Positions 30,767-42,490 of a stretch of 64,000 nt of DNA are shown here, in pieces. Source of the DNA: Glebionis coronaria. Its lineage: Eukaryota; Streptophyta; Magnoliopsida; Asterales; Asteraceae. Location of the stretch: assembly GCA_025667525.1 (NCBI GenBank), contig CM046874.1, positions 285,798,380 through 285,862,379 on the forward strand, given 5' to 3'. Every line of letters starts with the position of its first letter. The first letter of the stretch is position 1. The position numbers and the translations under genes are program-made. The notes below the pieces were generated by a model, which was not told where the DNA came from, searched no databases, and saw only the letters and a program-made list of their open reading frames with translations.

Positions 30767-31149
30767 TGTTGTCCCTAATATATGAATGATATAACACGAA
30801 TTTAAAGAAAGAAAATAGATGAAGAAGATGAAATTCTAGAGAGAGAAAGTAGAGAGAAATGGTTGGAGAAACTTGTGAAATATTAGATTAGAGAAAATGA
30901 AATGACCAACACCCTTCCTAACATGCTAGGAAGGGTTTATATAGCCTTTGCTTACATGTAGCTTAATGGGCTATATGATCATGGGCTTGGCTTTCCTTTT
31001 GGGCTTTGGTTACTTATGAATGAACCTTAGCTTAAAGTTAAGCCCGTAATACACGACTAACATACTACCTATTACAATGTTCTAAAATACGATACATAAT
31101 AAACATATGACCGAGCATTCTTGTTTGACTCAATATTTTGAGGCTAATA
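30767..31149 (-). repeat. Cop-C 5' LTR (383 bp)
   Basis: It pairs with 12314-12709. Its outer end reads TA where CA is expected (..GGCTAATA), one of four substitutions between the LTRs. The TATA plus hairpin unit is at 30911-30943. Confidence 0.95.
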
Positions 31150-31154
31150 GTAAA
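31150..31154. repeat. Right target-site duplication of Cop-C (GTAAA)
   Basis: It matches 12309-12313. Confidence 0.9.
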
Positions 31155-31480
31155 TATTAAGGATCATCTGTTAGCAGCAAGGAGTTTTCAGAAGAGTAAT
31201 TTGGAAATCGAAGGAAATCGATGGAGTTTGAAAATTTGAGACGTGGTTATGCTTAAGGTGTCGTTATGAAGGGTGAAATTCGTTTTGGGAAAACAATGAG
31301 GGAATTCAACTTGAAGATAAGTTGCATTTCATAGAGGAAACTGCGAGGAGTTCTTAAGAGGTTGAATCATAGTAAGATTTCTATTGTGAAGATACAAGAA
31401 ATCTAGGAGTGAACCTGAATTGGCAAAGGAAGCATGAGGATTTCTTTAAGAAAAAGAGTTCTCTTTTGTTCGAAAGGTAT
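31155..31480 (+). pseudogene. pol: Gyp-E integrase C-terminal domain remnant
   Basis: In one frame with stops, the + strand reads DHLLAARSFQKSNLEIEGNR, then DVVMLKVS and, in a nearby frame, DKLHFIEE and HEDFFKKK near the end. These are the positions of the C-terminal domain of Ty3/gypsy chromovirus integrase, including the chromodomain-like end, and they follow in order from the fragment at 12089-12308. At least eight stops or shifts show age. Confidence 0.8.
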
Positions 31481-31528
31481 GGAATGTGAGTACGAGAGGG
31501 GCCGAGCGCCGGGACGTCTCTCTTTCTT

Positions 31529-31540
31529 AGGAGGGTAGGA
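31529..31540 (+). other. Gyp-E polypurine tract
   Basis: AGGAGGGTAGGA, directly before the LTR start TGTGATAACC. Confidence 0.7.
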
Positions 31541-31977
31541 TGTGATAACCCGAACCCGAGGTCATTATTTAATTTTATTTTATGAATATTTTTGAAATTT
31601 TTAATGAGCTTGAATGCTATGATGTTTCGTGGTTTAATTTAAAACCGACGTTGGAAGTCTTATTTTACCTTTTTACTAGTTGCGAGGACTATTAGTGATT
31701 GCGATATCGACGGATGCCCGAAATTTTACGTTTTATTATTTATAGTTTCGATGTTTATATTTTTGACGTTTTTATTTTTAATTGCGTATTAAGTCGTGAC
31801 GGGGCTCTATTAGTATCATATTTGTGTGCGTTTTAACTTTCGGAAAGTATTTTTACGAAACCCGAATCCCGTAAATATTTTAAAAATTGACTAATAGTCA
31901 TTTTCTACCCTTTAAACTATTTAATTGCATTTTAGTCCAAAAGAGTGCAAAGTTGGCAAAAATTACCCCTCAAGCCC
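31541..31977 (+). repeat. Gyp-E 3' LTR, first part
   Basis: It begins TGTGATAACCCG, as many chromovirus LTRs do. It breaks off at 31977 where Ath-F begins. A plausible continuation with a TATA box starts at 51342. Confidence 0.7.
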
Positions 31978-32332
31978 TAATAACTAGATTTTACTAAGTT
32001 GAAAGTTCGTTTCTCGGTATCTTCTCGAATTGATTTCCGGATCAAAGTGTGACTCAGTCGTTCTTGGTAACAAAAAGAGAATTGTTGGGTGTCGTAAACT
32101 AATTTAAAATAAAGACTTGAAACAAATAAAAATAAAGTAAAGATGGTAAAAAGAAATACTGAAAAATAAAACTTGACGGAAAATTAATGACGAGAAATTA
32201 AAAAGCACTTAAAGTAAATAACGCAAACCAAAATTAAATGCAAGTAAATTAAAAGTTCGACAAAGTAAAAAGGCGGGAAAAATAAAGTTTAAAACTAAAC
32301 GTATAAAATCACAAAAAAAAACTGAAAACACT

Positions 32333-32925
32333 CATTCAGAATAAGTCCTTCATTCGGAATAAACAAGTTCATCCAGAATAAATCCCTCATTCGGAACCAA
32401 ACAGCTTCATCCGGAATAAGTCATTCATTCGGAAAATTTGCTTCATCCGGAATATCCCCCTTTATTCGGAATAATTGCTCATCCGGAATAAAGGGTTCAT
32501 CCGAAATAATCACTCATTCGGAATATATGCTTCGTCCGGAATATATTGCTTGATCCGGAATGTTGGTTCATCCGGAATAAAACTAGCTCATTCGGAATGT
32601 TAGACTCATCCGGAATAATTAAGCTAAAACCTTCATTCGGAATAAAAAGTGAAAATTGCTCATTCGGAATAATAAACAAGAAAGATTGATTCGGAATGTT
32701 TATGCTTCATCCGGAATATAGATTATTCCGGATAAAGACACTTGATTCGGAAAAAAATAGATAAAAGGACTTGGTTCGGAATAATTAAAAAGATAAGCTC
32801 ATTCGGAACATTCCCTTGATCCGGAATGATCCCACTGATCTGGAATATTCACTGATCCGGAATATTGCTTAAAATACTTTCATTCGAAATAAAAGAAAGA
32901 AAAGCTTGGTTCAGAATCTGGGTAA
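32333..32925 (-). repeat. TCCGGAAT/TTCGGAAT motif array in Ath-F 3' LTR
   Basis: About 30 copies of CAT[T/C]CGGAATA and variants in 590 bp. It corresponds to 37975-38545 in the upper LTR. Confidence 0.85.
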
Positions 32926-33337
32926 ACAGTAACAGTAGCGAAGAACAAGGAAGAAGAAAAGACACGAATTTAAACAAAATCAATCAAGATCAAACCAAAA
33001 GATTAAACCAAAACAACCACAAATGATCTAATAACAAAGACCAAACAATCCAAATCAATAAAACTACCAATCATAATCAAAATAATCAAAACCCACTTAA
33101 TCAAAACTATGAAACTCAAGAACATGAACATTAAGATTAATCAAGAAAGGAAGATGAGAGATTAACAATAAAAGTCAAGATTCAATAACAATTAAAAGTA
33201 AACTTACTTGAATTAAAGGAATTAAAGGTGCATGACAAGGTAATTAAAGTGCAAGAATTTAAGGTGCAAAATATGAAAATGGTGGAAGAGGTAGTTTGTC
33301 AAGCTACCCAACAACAACAAATGATGGAAAATCTAAT

Positions 33338-33346
33338 CTATTTATA
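33338..33346 (-). promoter_or_regulatory. Ath-F LTR TATA box
   Basis: CTATAAATAG on the minus strand, also present in the upper LTR at 42027-42036. Confidence 0.6.
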
Positions 33347-33801
33347 GGAGGAGTAGGGAGGTGCTTAGGAAGCTTCCTCCCCTCTTTCTTCTTTCTTTAA
33401 TTGCGTCATTAAGTCCTTAATCTTCTTAATCTTTTGACTTTAATGACTTTGTCTCGGGATTTCTTCAAACTCGTCTTGTAATTCTTCAATAAATTAGACT
33501 TGAGTTCTTCGGCTTTTAGTAAACTTCCGTCTTTTGACTTTTTTCTTCGATAAATCTTCAGAATTGGTCATGGACTTCCGTTCTTTTTGCACTCTTGATT
33601 TTTTGACTTCGTCTTTCGTCTTTTTCTTCGATAAAAGCCCGTGAATGCCCGTGTTTTCTCCACTTTTCACCTTTTCGTCCTAAATCACAACAAAAACACA
33701 AACCACGCATAATTCCGACATAAATGACATAAAATACACGTTTTGGCTCGGTTATTATTGTAATTAAGTGGTAAAAAGGATGGGTGTTTACACACCTATC
33801 A

Positions 33802-33813
33802 AATCCCCTACAC
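33802..33813 (-). other. Ath-F polypurine tract
   Basis: GTGTAGGGGATT on the minus strand, next to the LTR start. It is repeated at 42491-42502 and, in + orientation, at 48055-48066 of Ath-H. Confidence 0.75.
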
Positions 33814-35775
33814 TTGACCATTGCAATGTCCTCATGCAATGCATTAGTTACAAAGCACGTTTTCACTTTTCATCACAATCAATCCATATTGGCCATTATT
33901 AAAGAGATAGAAAATTATAAACATTCAAAGTTAGTAAAGAAATAAAAAACATACCTTAGGGTTTTGAAAATGTCATGAATGATCATCATCCTCAAGTTTT
34001 CACTTTCTCCAAACCAAGCTTAAAAACGAGATCATTGTTATTATAAGTTAGCAAACGAACACGAACTCATGTGGGCCAATTATTTACTTAGACTCCCTTA
34101 TTCCTAGGTGTATCTCTTATATTTTATTGCTGTCTTGAATGATCACGAGGATGCATTATTGACTTATTTCGATAGTTATTAAGGTTGAAAATAAAGTGGG
34201 ATGATTTAATCAATAGTTAGCTAAAGGACAAAATCTTTTAAAACTGCTTCTCGGGACCTCATAAAGTTCATATCTTGGCATAACTCGCTTCGCAATTTGA
34301 GACCTTTCTTGGACTGATATTTGGCAGCGACTTCATACTTCAAACCTTGAGAGACGTTCATGAAATAATGGTCTTCTCTTCATATTAGGAATTTCTTCAC
34401 TTGAAGTTTTGAGAGATTCTTCATACTTGGACCACGACTTCTTCATTTTTCTCCAATCTTTATTTGGGATTTTGATATACAACGATCCGCCTCCTTTTAG
34501 GACTTGGATCTATTTATCCTCATACCTTGCTAGGGTATTTTCAGATAGACTTCTCCATGATCTTTAGGGAGTATTTGCTTTTCATCGTGTGTCTCGATCC
34601 TTCATATTGATTTTTGATAAATGATTCTTCACATCACTTGGGATCTTTAGCAACAAAATGTAGCCCCCATGCCTTGTTAGGGCCTTTTCGGACTCGCCAA
34701 TCTTCGCTTCCCCCTTCAATAAGTTATGCCTTGGCTATGAACTCTAATCCATACCGAGCAACTTTTAAACGATCTTGGGCTAGAAGCTAAGTAACTTTTC
34801 AAATCGTACAACCTTATTTATTGCAGATAAATTTATTAGCAAGCGATGGGAGAATAGGCTTATAATTAACTCACATAAATTCACGAAAGAATACCAAACT
34901 TATTAATTGACTCTATCATCTCTCGTTCTCCACAATTTAAAATCTCAAGGAATGTGACTCGCGGATGCTTAGCCTATTCAAGTTTAGAAATCGCATTTTA
35001 AAGTTCCCTTGATAAACGACTCTCTAGGATCAATTATAGGAACTTGCGAATAGTTCTTGTTCTTAACCCGTGAGAGTTAAGACCTTCGCGTATTAAAGCT
35101 CCCTATATAAAAGCCTAGCAAAACTTGACTTAAACACGTTAAGGATACTAGCTAGATTAAACTTAGATAAGTAAACTCGGGTTGAGTCAAAAGATTCAAA
35201 ACGTTTAAAAATAAAACTACTTTATTAAAATTTATTCTAGCAAAGAAAGAACATAACTATACAACAGGAAAAACTAATAGGCCAAAATAGATCAAAAATT
35301 TTGAAAAATGTCGAAAAATTGATTTTCTGGTTAAAATGAGGACAAATACAAGGAAAAGACCACTTAACTTCGATAGAAGTCCCCCTACACTTGAGATAAA
35401 CATTGTCCTCAATGTTTAAGCATGTGGGAGTGAACTCCCCTACACTTAGGACATTGTGCACGTTGTTTAAATCTCGCTAAGGAAAAGACAACTAACGAGA
35501 TTCCTATTTTAATATTGGAAAATATAAAATACTGAATCGAAAAGAGTTTAGGATAGAACCGGGAAGACGGGAACACGGAATCACGGTTCGTCAAAAGTCA
35601 TCAAGAGTGTGTCTTTGAAGCTCTAATCCCTGCACATGATAAGAAAGAAAACAAGAAACACCAACAGGGCTCCCCCTACACTTATGGTGAAAACAAGTAA
35701 AGATAGATAATCGGGTTGCCTCCCGAAGAGCGCTTGTTTATATTAACCGAGTCACGAGCCTTACTTGTCCCCGAA
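33814..35775 (-). other. Ath-F 3' noncoding region (block A)
   Basis: Downstream of the acidic ORF. About 33814-35205 recurs at 42503-43917 (same strand) and, more diverged, at 46790-48054 (+ strand). I see no gene in it. One indel of about 55 bp separates the first two copies. Confidence 0.75.
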
Positions 35776-36717
35776 TTAAATGGTCCATGGGGAAGCCTCG
35801 AATGTAATACCGGGATCAAAGACCTTGTCCTCGTTCCCGGAGGACATCAATGAAGGAGAGACGGGGGGATAAGTCTTGAATGGGAGAAAGGTTCTTTCAA
35901 CATACGAAAAAGTATGTGAAATCAAGATCCACGGGAGTTGGGGTGGGTAAAATAAGCACATTGTCATCCCCCAAAGACAATGGATGCTGAGCACTCGGCA
36001 AAGCCGTAATGTTATCAATCATGAAATAGTGAATGGCACCTCCCGGGTCAAAGCACTCATCCTCCGTGATAGTGGCTAAAGGGGAGGATGAAAGGTGCTC
36101 GGAAGGGGGACTTGGGTCAATACTTTCCTGCAGCAAATTATCAAAAATAATATCCCCCTCCGTGTCATCAGCATCAATACCCGGAGGTATTGAGTGAATG
36201 TCGATTTCTTCCAGCAATGGGTCATTATCTTCAACGGGAGGAATAGATGGAGGTAAAGACTCGGAAAGAGGAGGAGAAGTCAACTCTTCGATTTGAGCAA
36301 TAAGAAGATGCACTTTCCGTAATCTGTCGCGGAGAATCACGTCTTCCACCTCATTTTCAAGAGCAAGTTCATCGGTGAACTTCTCGTAAGCCGGAGAGAA
36401 TAAATCGTCATCGCCCGCATCTCCCGGTGGAGATTGAGAAATTTCAAAAGTGAAATTCTCATAGCGAGGAGAAAATCATCATCATTAGGATCAACCACTT
36501 CCGTAAGAGCAACGTCGTCCTCAGACTCCATAGCAGTCGGGATGTCACAAACCTCATCATCAAATAATTTATCGAGGTCATAATCACTAATCTCACTCAA
36601 TGAGTCATCATCCTTAGACGCATTAGGAATATCGAGAGTAGGAGTAGCAACTTCAGAAGATGGGTCGAGAGCGTAGACATCATCGTCGTCATCATCATCA
36701 TAATAGTATTGACGCAC
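35776..36717 (-). pseudogene. Ath-F acidic protein region
   Basis: Three overlapping frames (36717-36337, 36349-35897, 36018-35776) form one degraded reading. It begins with YYYDDDDDDDVYALD, is very rich in Asp, Glu, Ser and Pro, and ends with a hydrophobic-aromatic block and VFDPGITFEASPWTI. Ath-H ends its protease ORF with a similar acidic stretch and an FDPGG block, which suggests a conserved C-terminal module in this family. I know no function for it. Frameshifts near 36470 and 35920 break it. Confidence 0.65.
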
Positions 36718-37440
36718 AAGAGGAGGGGTATAATCACTAAGATTAGATACTTGCTCTTGTTGATGTCACTCTTGTTGCTGTCGCTTTTGTTCCTTGAATG
36801 CCTCGGTCAGTTGAAATAAGCCGTCATGAAGTTTCAAAAGAATATTCAGAGTAGTGAGTTGTTGGGCCATACGAATTCTCTGAGAGGATTGATGATTGAG
36901 GTTGGGGTGTGGGGGCTCACAGTTATGAAAAGCAGAATTATAGCACGGATGTGGCTCATAGTAAGTCATCGGTTGAGAAGAATTATAACACGGATTTGGT
37001 TCATAATAATCCATCGGTGAAGAAAAATGAGGACACGGATCTGGCTCATAATAATCCATTGGCTGACAATAAGAAGTATCGTGAGGGCCCCCACAATTTT
37101 GGAAACATGGGTATGGAGAAAAACCCGGTGCTTCTTGTAGATAGCTATTACCATTGTCATAATTGTAACCCAGTTCTTGCTCGCCATGAGGCGGGTATCG
37201 AATTGGACACGAAACATGCCAATGAGAATCGCTTCCACAATGCAAGGGGGAACAGGAGGTGGATTAGAAAAGGACGAATTAGTCGAGTTGCACGATGGAC
37301 AAAATCCGAATTATGTATTGTCGATATCATTTCCGCACTTCTCACATGTACACCATTGACATGAGTCGTTCCCATATAATCGTCTCCCACACCCGACGCA
37401 ATGGACATAAGAATCCATAAAGAAAAATAGATAAGCAAGA
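36718..37440 (-). pseudogene. Ath-F Cys-rich zinc-finger-like protein
   Basis: On the minus strand from about 37413 a frame with one in-frame TAA near 37306 has a dense Cys cluster (CVGCG, then CQWCTCEKCG, then CPSC). After a frameshift near 37255 it continues as ORF 37245-36766 with CGSDSHWHVSC, NCGGPHDTSYC and three PMxYYEPxPC repeats. The Cys and His spacing suggests several zinc sites. It precedes the acidic region in the same frame (a TGA at about 36766 lies between). From memory, similar Cys-rich proteins accompany Athila elements in Asteraceae, usually followed by gag; here no capsid follows. Confidence 0.7.
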
Positions 37441-37515
37441 AGAATATTTTTGGTGCAAAACTTTGAAAAAGAAATGCTTTTTATGATTTTTCAAATGTTT
37501 TTGGGATTTTTGAAA

Positions 37516-37604
37516 ATTTTTGACACTAAAAATAACGTTCACGAGTGAACGGATCCCAAAAGCCAACGCGTCTCTCACAAAAAACCGTTAATCTTCACGT
37601 AAAT
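37516..37604 (-). other. Ath-F leader with conserved hairpin
   Basis: It aligns with the leader of Ath-D. The hairpin CGTTCA-CGAG-TGAACG lies at 37536-37551 (+ strand reading). Stem bases are identical to those in Ath-D, and the loop is different. Confidence 0.7.
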
Positions 37605-37621
37605 CCCCGGCAGCGGTGCCA
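37605..37621 (-). other. Ath-F primer binding site (tRNA-Asp)
   Basis: TGGCACCGCTGCCGGGG on the minus strand. It matches the tRNA-Asp site with two mismatches. Confidence 0.85.
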
Positions 37622-37974
37622 TTTTAATAACTAGATTTTACTAGGTTGAAAGTTCGTTTCTCGGTATCTTCTCGAATTGATTTCTGGATCAAAGTGTGAC
37701 TCAGTCGTTCTTGGTAACAAAAAGAGAATTGTTGGGTGTCGTAAACTAATTTAAAATAAAGACTTGAAACAAATAAAAATAAAGTAAAGATGGTAAAAAG
37801 AAATACTAAAAAATAAAACTTGACGGAAAATTAATGACGAGAAATTAAAAAGCACTTAAAGTAAATAACGCAAACCAAAATTAAACGCAAGTAAATTAAA
37901 AGTGCGACAAAGTAAAAAGGCGGGAAAAATAAAGTTTAAAACTAAACGTATAAAATCACAAATGAAACTGAAAA

Positions 37975-38545
37975 CACTCATTCGGAATAAGTCCTTCATT
38001 CGGAATAAACAAGTTCATCCGGAATAAATCCCTCATTCGGAATAAAACAGCTTCATCCGGAATAAGTCATTCATCCGGAATAATTGGCCTCATCCGGAAT
38101 ATCCCCTTCATTCGGAATAATTGCTCATCCGGAATAAAGGGTTCATCCGGAATAATCCCTCATTCGGAATACATGCTTCATCCGGAATATATTGCTTGAC
38201 CCGGAATGTTGGTTCACTGGAATATACTTAGCTCATTCGGAATATAGGACTCATCCGGAATAATTAAGCTAAAGCATTCATTCGGAATGAAATCAAAGAA
38301 AAATGCTTCATCCGGAATATCTAAAATGAAAGCTTGATTTGGAACATTGCCTTCATCCGGAATATTGATTATTCCGGATGAACAGACTGATCCGGAATAT
38401 AATGAAAATACTGATTCGGAATGTTTAAAACAACAAGCTCATTCGGAAAAAATTAAATCAAAGGTTCATCCGGAACATTAAACTGATTCGAAATAATACT
38501 AAAAATCCCTTCATTCGGAACAAACAACTGGTTCGGAATAATCTG
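37975..38545 (-). repeat. TCCGGAAT/TTCGGAAT motif array in Ath-F 5' LTR
   Basis: About 28 copies; includes one inverted copy (ATTCCGGATGAA) near 38370. Confidence 0.85.
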
Positions 38546-38917
38546 GGCATCAACAGTAACAAAGAACAAGGGAATGAAAAAGAACACGAATTTAACCAAA
38601 ACTAATTAAATCAAACCAAAAAATTAAACCAAAACAACCAAATAACATCTACTAACAATAATCAATCAAAACAAATCACCAAAACTAACAAATTTAACCA
38701 AATCAATCAAAACCCACTTGATTAAATTAATAAAAACATCAAGAACATAAACATAAACATAAGATTAAGATTAATCAAGAAAGGAAGATGAGAGATTAAC
38801 AATGAAAGTAAAGATTCAATAACAATTAAAGTAACTCACTTGAAAATTAAAGGTGCATGACAAGTAATGAAAGTGCAAGAATTTAAGGTGCAAAATATGG
38901 AAATGGTGGAAGAGGTA

Positions 38918-41900
38918 TTTGAATTATGTATAATGCAGTTCGTTTTTCTCAGTTCTTGCTAATTGAAAGTCCTAACAATATCGGAGTTTTAACTGTTTTT
39001 GGTTGTTAATCTTTTTTGGATATTCTATTTGTTAATTCAAACAAAGCCTTGCAAAACTGAAAAATATTACCTACTTATATGTAAAACATCGTGCAAATAC
39101 CAAGTTTTTATTCAAACAAATTCAAGATGTAAATTTTAAAACTAAAAGGACTGAAATTGTAAATTCTATGAAAATTAAATGCTCAAAATATAAAACTAAC
39201 AAGTATAAGGACTGAAAATGTCAAATCAGCAAACTATAAGGATCATGAAAACTATGTAACAAACTAACCAAATTGTAACAAATTGCAAAACTACTAACTG
39301 AAATTTAACAATATGCAAACTTTAAGGACTTGTTTTCTGAAAACCCTAAAAATGTGCAAGTTTAGCCAAGATTAGAAATAGTTTAAAACAAGGAGGACTA
39401 AAGTGCAATTTTAGAAAGTATTTAAGCAAAAACGGGTTACAATGACAAATAAGCTCGTTTGAGCTTATTACTGAACCAAAATCAGTCAAACCACTTGCAA
39501 AACACTTAGAATTGAAAATTAGCTAGACCTGTAAGAGGATTTTGGCTAAAAATGACTAATAAGCAAATAAGCACTTCACAATAAGCTCAAAATAAGCTCT
39601 AGGAAAATATGGACATGCACAATTAGCTTTTTGTACTGAACTTGATTAAAGAGCTCAAAACATGAACGGGAAATTAAGTCTCATTAAAAACCATCCATTA
39701 ATAAGCCTGGAAATCGAAATAAGCTGAAAATGGCTTATGTTGACCAAGCATTGACCAAGATTTTTGACAAAAAGCTGAAATTCTCAAAAATCAACCATCA
39801 ACAACTACTAAGTGAAATTGTGAAAGAAAATTGCCAGGTTTGTGAAAAGAATTGTGAGATATGAAAATGCAGTTTTCATTTACAGAAACATCACTTTCCT
39901 CAAGTGTTCAGATTTTTGCTTATTTCTCTTTGCTTAATGGATACTGTATAAAAAGCTTATGGACAATGAAACTTCATAATGTGACCTACAAATGAGAACT
40001 GGTTTGGTTAAATTTCATCAACAAATTAACAAATTCCAAGCAAATGAAATTGGATACTTTTCTAAATGAAAATGACTGAAATATGGACCCGAACTTTTTA
40101 TTGCCAATTGCCTTTTTGAACTAAGAGTTGACTTGAAAATGGTACAAAACCTATTGTGATGACTAAATGAATGAAAATGAACATTAACTTGCCAAAAACC
40201 AACACTTGAAAATCAAAAACCAGTTAAAGCCAAACACTCCTTATCTGATCTTTTGAAAACTTTTGTTAAGACTTTTTAAGCACAAGTCACAACTAAGTAA
40301 AAACCTATAGCAGATCAAACTTAATCGTCAAAAAGAGACATATGAAAGCTACTTGCAAGTAATGAAGATGACTATAACTCAAATAAGGAGATAAGTCTAA
40401 AACTGACTGAAATAAGCTAACAACCAAGACACAAATCAAATCAACAAGCAGTTAAGCAACACCAAAGTTACAAACTAACCAGAATCAGATCAAAACTAAG
40501 CAAAACAGATTTTATCATGCATTCACAAAGATTTAAGCTAGGAAATTAGCATGCAATTGACAATTCAGTGGAATCAAAAACAAGAAGCATTTGAACCTTG
40601 TAAAGAAACCATTGAGCAGTAGAGGAGTGCTGTACTCTCTATTCTAGTGCTAACCACCACCTTAGCACTAGATTTAACAATCTACAATCAACAATTCAGC
40701 TACAAATCAACAAGAATCAACATCATGAACTGAATTCATCATTTATGCTATGTTCTTGGTCTGAAATCAACAAACAACTACTATCTTTACTCTAAAGTCA
40801 GTTATGATCAATATTTGATCATAACAAACTCAATTCAGCAACAGAAAGTATCAATGGAAGCAAGGAATGAACAGTAAGATGATGAGAAGAATTGGCGGGA
40901 AAAATTAAGTTTGAATTTTATTAATGGAAATCTGTTACAAAGCTGTTGGGAAGGTAACTAACTATCTAACTAACTCAAGAGTGTGTCAAACTCTTGAGTA
41001 GTTTAGCTAGAAAGAGAAATAATGAGAGAAAAATGTAAATGTGTGTGTTTTTCACACTTACAACTACTCATTACAAATGAAGACCTAGCAAGCTATTTAT
41101 AGACTTGAGAAGGAGATTTGTTGGGGTTGGTGACGTGTTGGGACCAATCCCAGGTCTCCACGTGGCATAATTCTGCTAAGTTGATTTTCCAGGTATGAAC
41201 ATGAATTAGGGTTTTTTGATTGAGTTGATTTCTTGTTAATTGATGATAACCAATGGATTCGTCTCTCAAAAATAAGCAACTTTGATGTTTATAACTCTTC
41301 ATGAAATCCACTCTAGCTCCAAAACGATCCTGGGAATTTTTGCTCGTTTGAAGATGACACGTGTCAAGCTCTGAATGGTTGAAAACAATGCACACGGATT
41401 ACACTGTTAAGATACTCTCATCAATGAGTGGCGGCAGTAGTGGAAAATTAATGTAGTTATTTGGCAATCCATGTGCTCTATTTGCTTGCTTCTCATTGGA
41501 CAATAGCTATTTCACACGGATCACTCTTGTAATAATTTCCAAGATTGGCAGAATTAGTCCCTAGACTTTGGCAGCTTGTATCTTTATGCTTGTAACTTCA
41601 TTTTTTTGGCACTTTTAGTCCTTCAAACTTCATCCTTTAGCAAAAATGGTCCTTTGACTAAGTTGACTTGATAGTTGACCAAATTTGACTATGATCTTGA
41701 CTTTTTACAATATTTACACTTTGGTCCTTCATCTTTGGCAGTTTGTCAAGATAGGTCCTTGCACTTCAAAGTCTTGTCACTTTTGATCCTTCTTTGTCTT
41801 TTTCATCAAATTAAGCTTGATTATTCCTTGTTTGCTTGAAAATGCATCCTTTTACCTACACAAGTGTACACAAACACAAACATACCACATAACACTGTTT

Positions 41901-41978
41901 TTGCAAGATAAATTGGTATTTTGCTTCATGTTTTAGGGTTATTTGTTGATAAATTGATATGAGTTTAAGCTCATATCA
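38918..41978 (-). mobile_element. Solo LTR G (about 3.06 kb) inside the Ath-F LTR
   Basis: The insertion is flanked by GGTA (38914-38917 and 41979-41982; AGGTA if the last base is counted as target). On the minus strand it starts TGATATGAGCTTAAACTCA, the same TGATA-plus-palindrome start as the Athila-like LTRs here, and carries a TATA box (CTATAAATAG, about 41092-41101). It has no PBS, PPT or long ORF. A 10-bp perfect inverted repeat, ACTCAAGAGT/ACTCTTGAGT, lies at 40973-40999. It is best read as a solo LTR of a related long-LTR family. The far end does not show a clear TG. Confidence 0.65.
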
Positions 41979-42490
41979 GGTAGTTTGTCAAGCTACCCAA
42001 CAACATGAAATGAAAACACTAATGAACTATTTATAGGGGAGATTAGGGAGGTGCTTAGGAAGCTTCCTCCCCTCTTTCTTCTTTCCTTAATTGCGTCATT
42101 AAGTCCTTAATCTTCTTGATTCTTTGACTTAAACGACTTTGTCTCGGGATTTCTTTAAACTCGTCTTGTCATTCTTCAATAAATTAGACTTGAGTTCTTC
42201 GGCTTTTAGTAAACTTCCGTCTTTTGACTTTTTCTTCGATAAATATTCAGAATTGGTCTTGGACTTCCGTTCTTTTTGCACTCTTGACTTCTTGACTTCG
42301 TCTTTCGTCTTTTTCTTCGATAAAAGCCCGTGAATGCCCGTGTTTTCTTCCTTTTCCACATTTTCGTCCTAAATCAAAACAAAAACACAAACCACGCATA
42401 ATTCTGACATTTACGACATAAAATACACGTTTTGGCTTGGTTCTTATTGTAGTTAAGTGGTAAAAAGGATGGGTGTTTACACACCTATCA

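Larger units (their letters stand above)
12314..31149 (-). mobile_element. Cop-C: full-length Ty1/copia (Sirevirus-like) retrotransposon with Ath-D inside
   Basis: Both LTRs, PBS, PPT and 5-bp target duplications are present. Without the Ath-D insertion it is about 12.2 kb. On the minus strand: 5' LTR 31149-30767, PBS, leader with a motif array, gag from 29763, protease-integrase-RT-RNase H down to 21945, long 3' noncoding region, PPT and 3' LTR. The LTRs differ by only about four substitutions and one 13-bp indel, so the insertion is young; gag and pol nevertheless carry several stops and frameshifts. Same family as Cop-A. Confidence 0.95.
31978..33801 (-). repeat. Ath-F 3' LTR (1824 bp)
   Basis: On the minus strand it starts TGATAGGTGTGTAAACACC (a short palindrome) and ends CTAGTTATTA. 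The TATA box is at about 33338-33346 (minus) and the motif array at about 32333-32925. Confidence 0.88.
37625..42490 (-). repeat. Ath-F 5' LTR (about 1.8 kb without the insertion)
   Basis: It pairs with 31978-33801 on both sides of a 3.06-kb insertion (38918-41978). The motif array is at 37975-38545. Confidence 0.88.

Noticed and set aside
36826..37364. + strand ORFs over the Ath-F coding region
   Set aside because: Shadows of the minus-strand Cys-rich frame, which holds the recognisable zinc motifs.
38918..41978. Helitron as the identity of the 3.06-kb insertion (terminal hairpin)
   Set aside because: It has a target duplication and a TATA box, and lacks a CTRR end; the hairpin fits the LTR start of neighbouring families.
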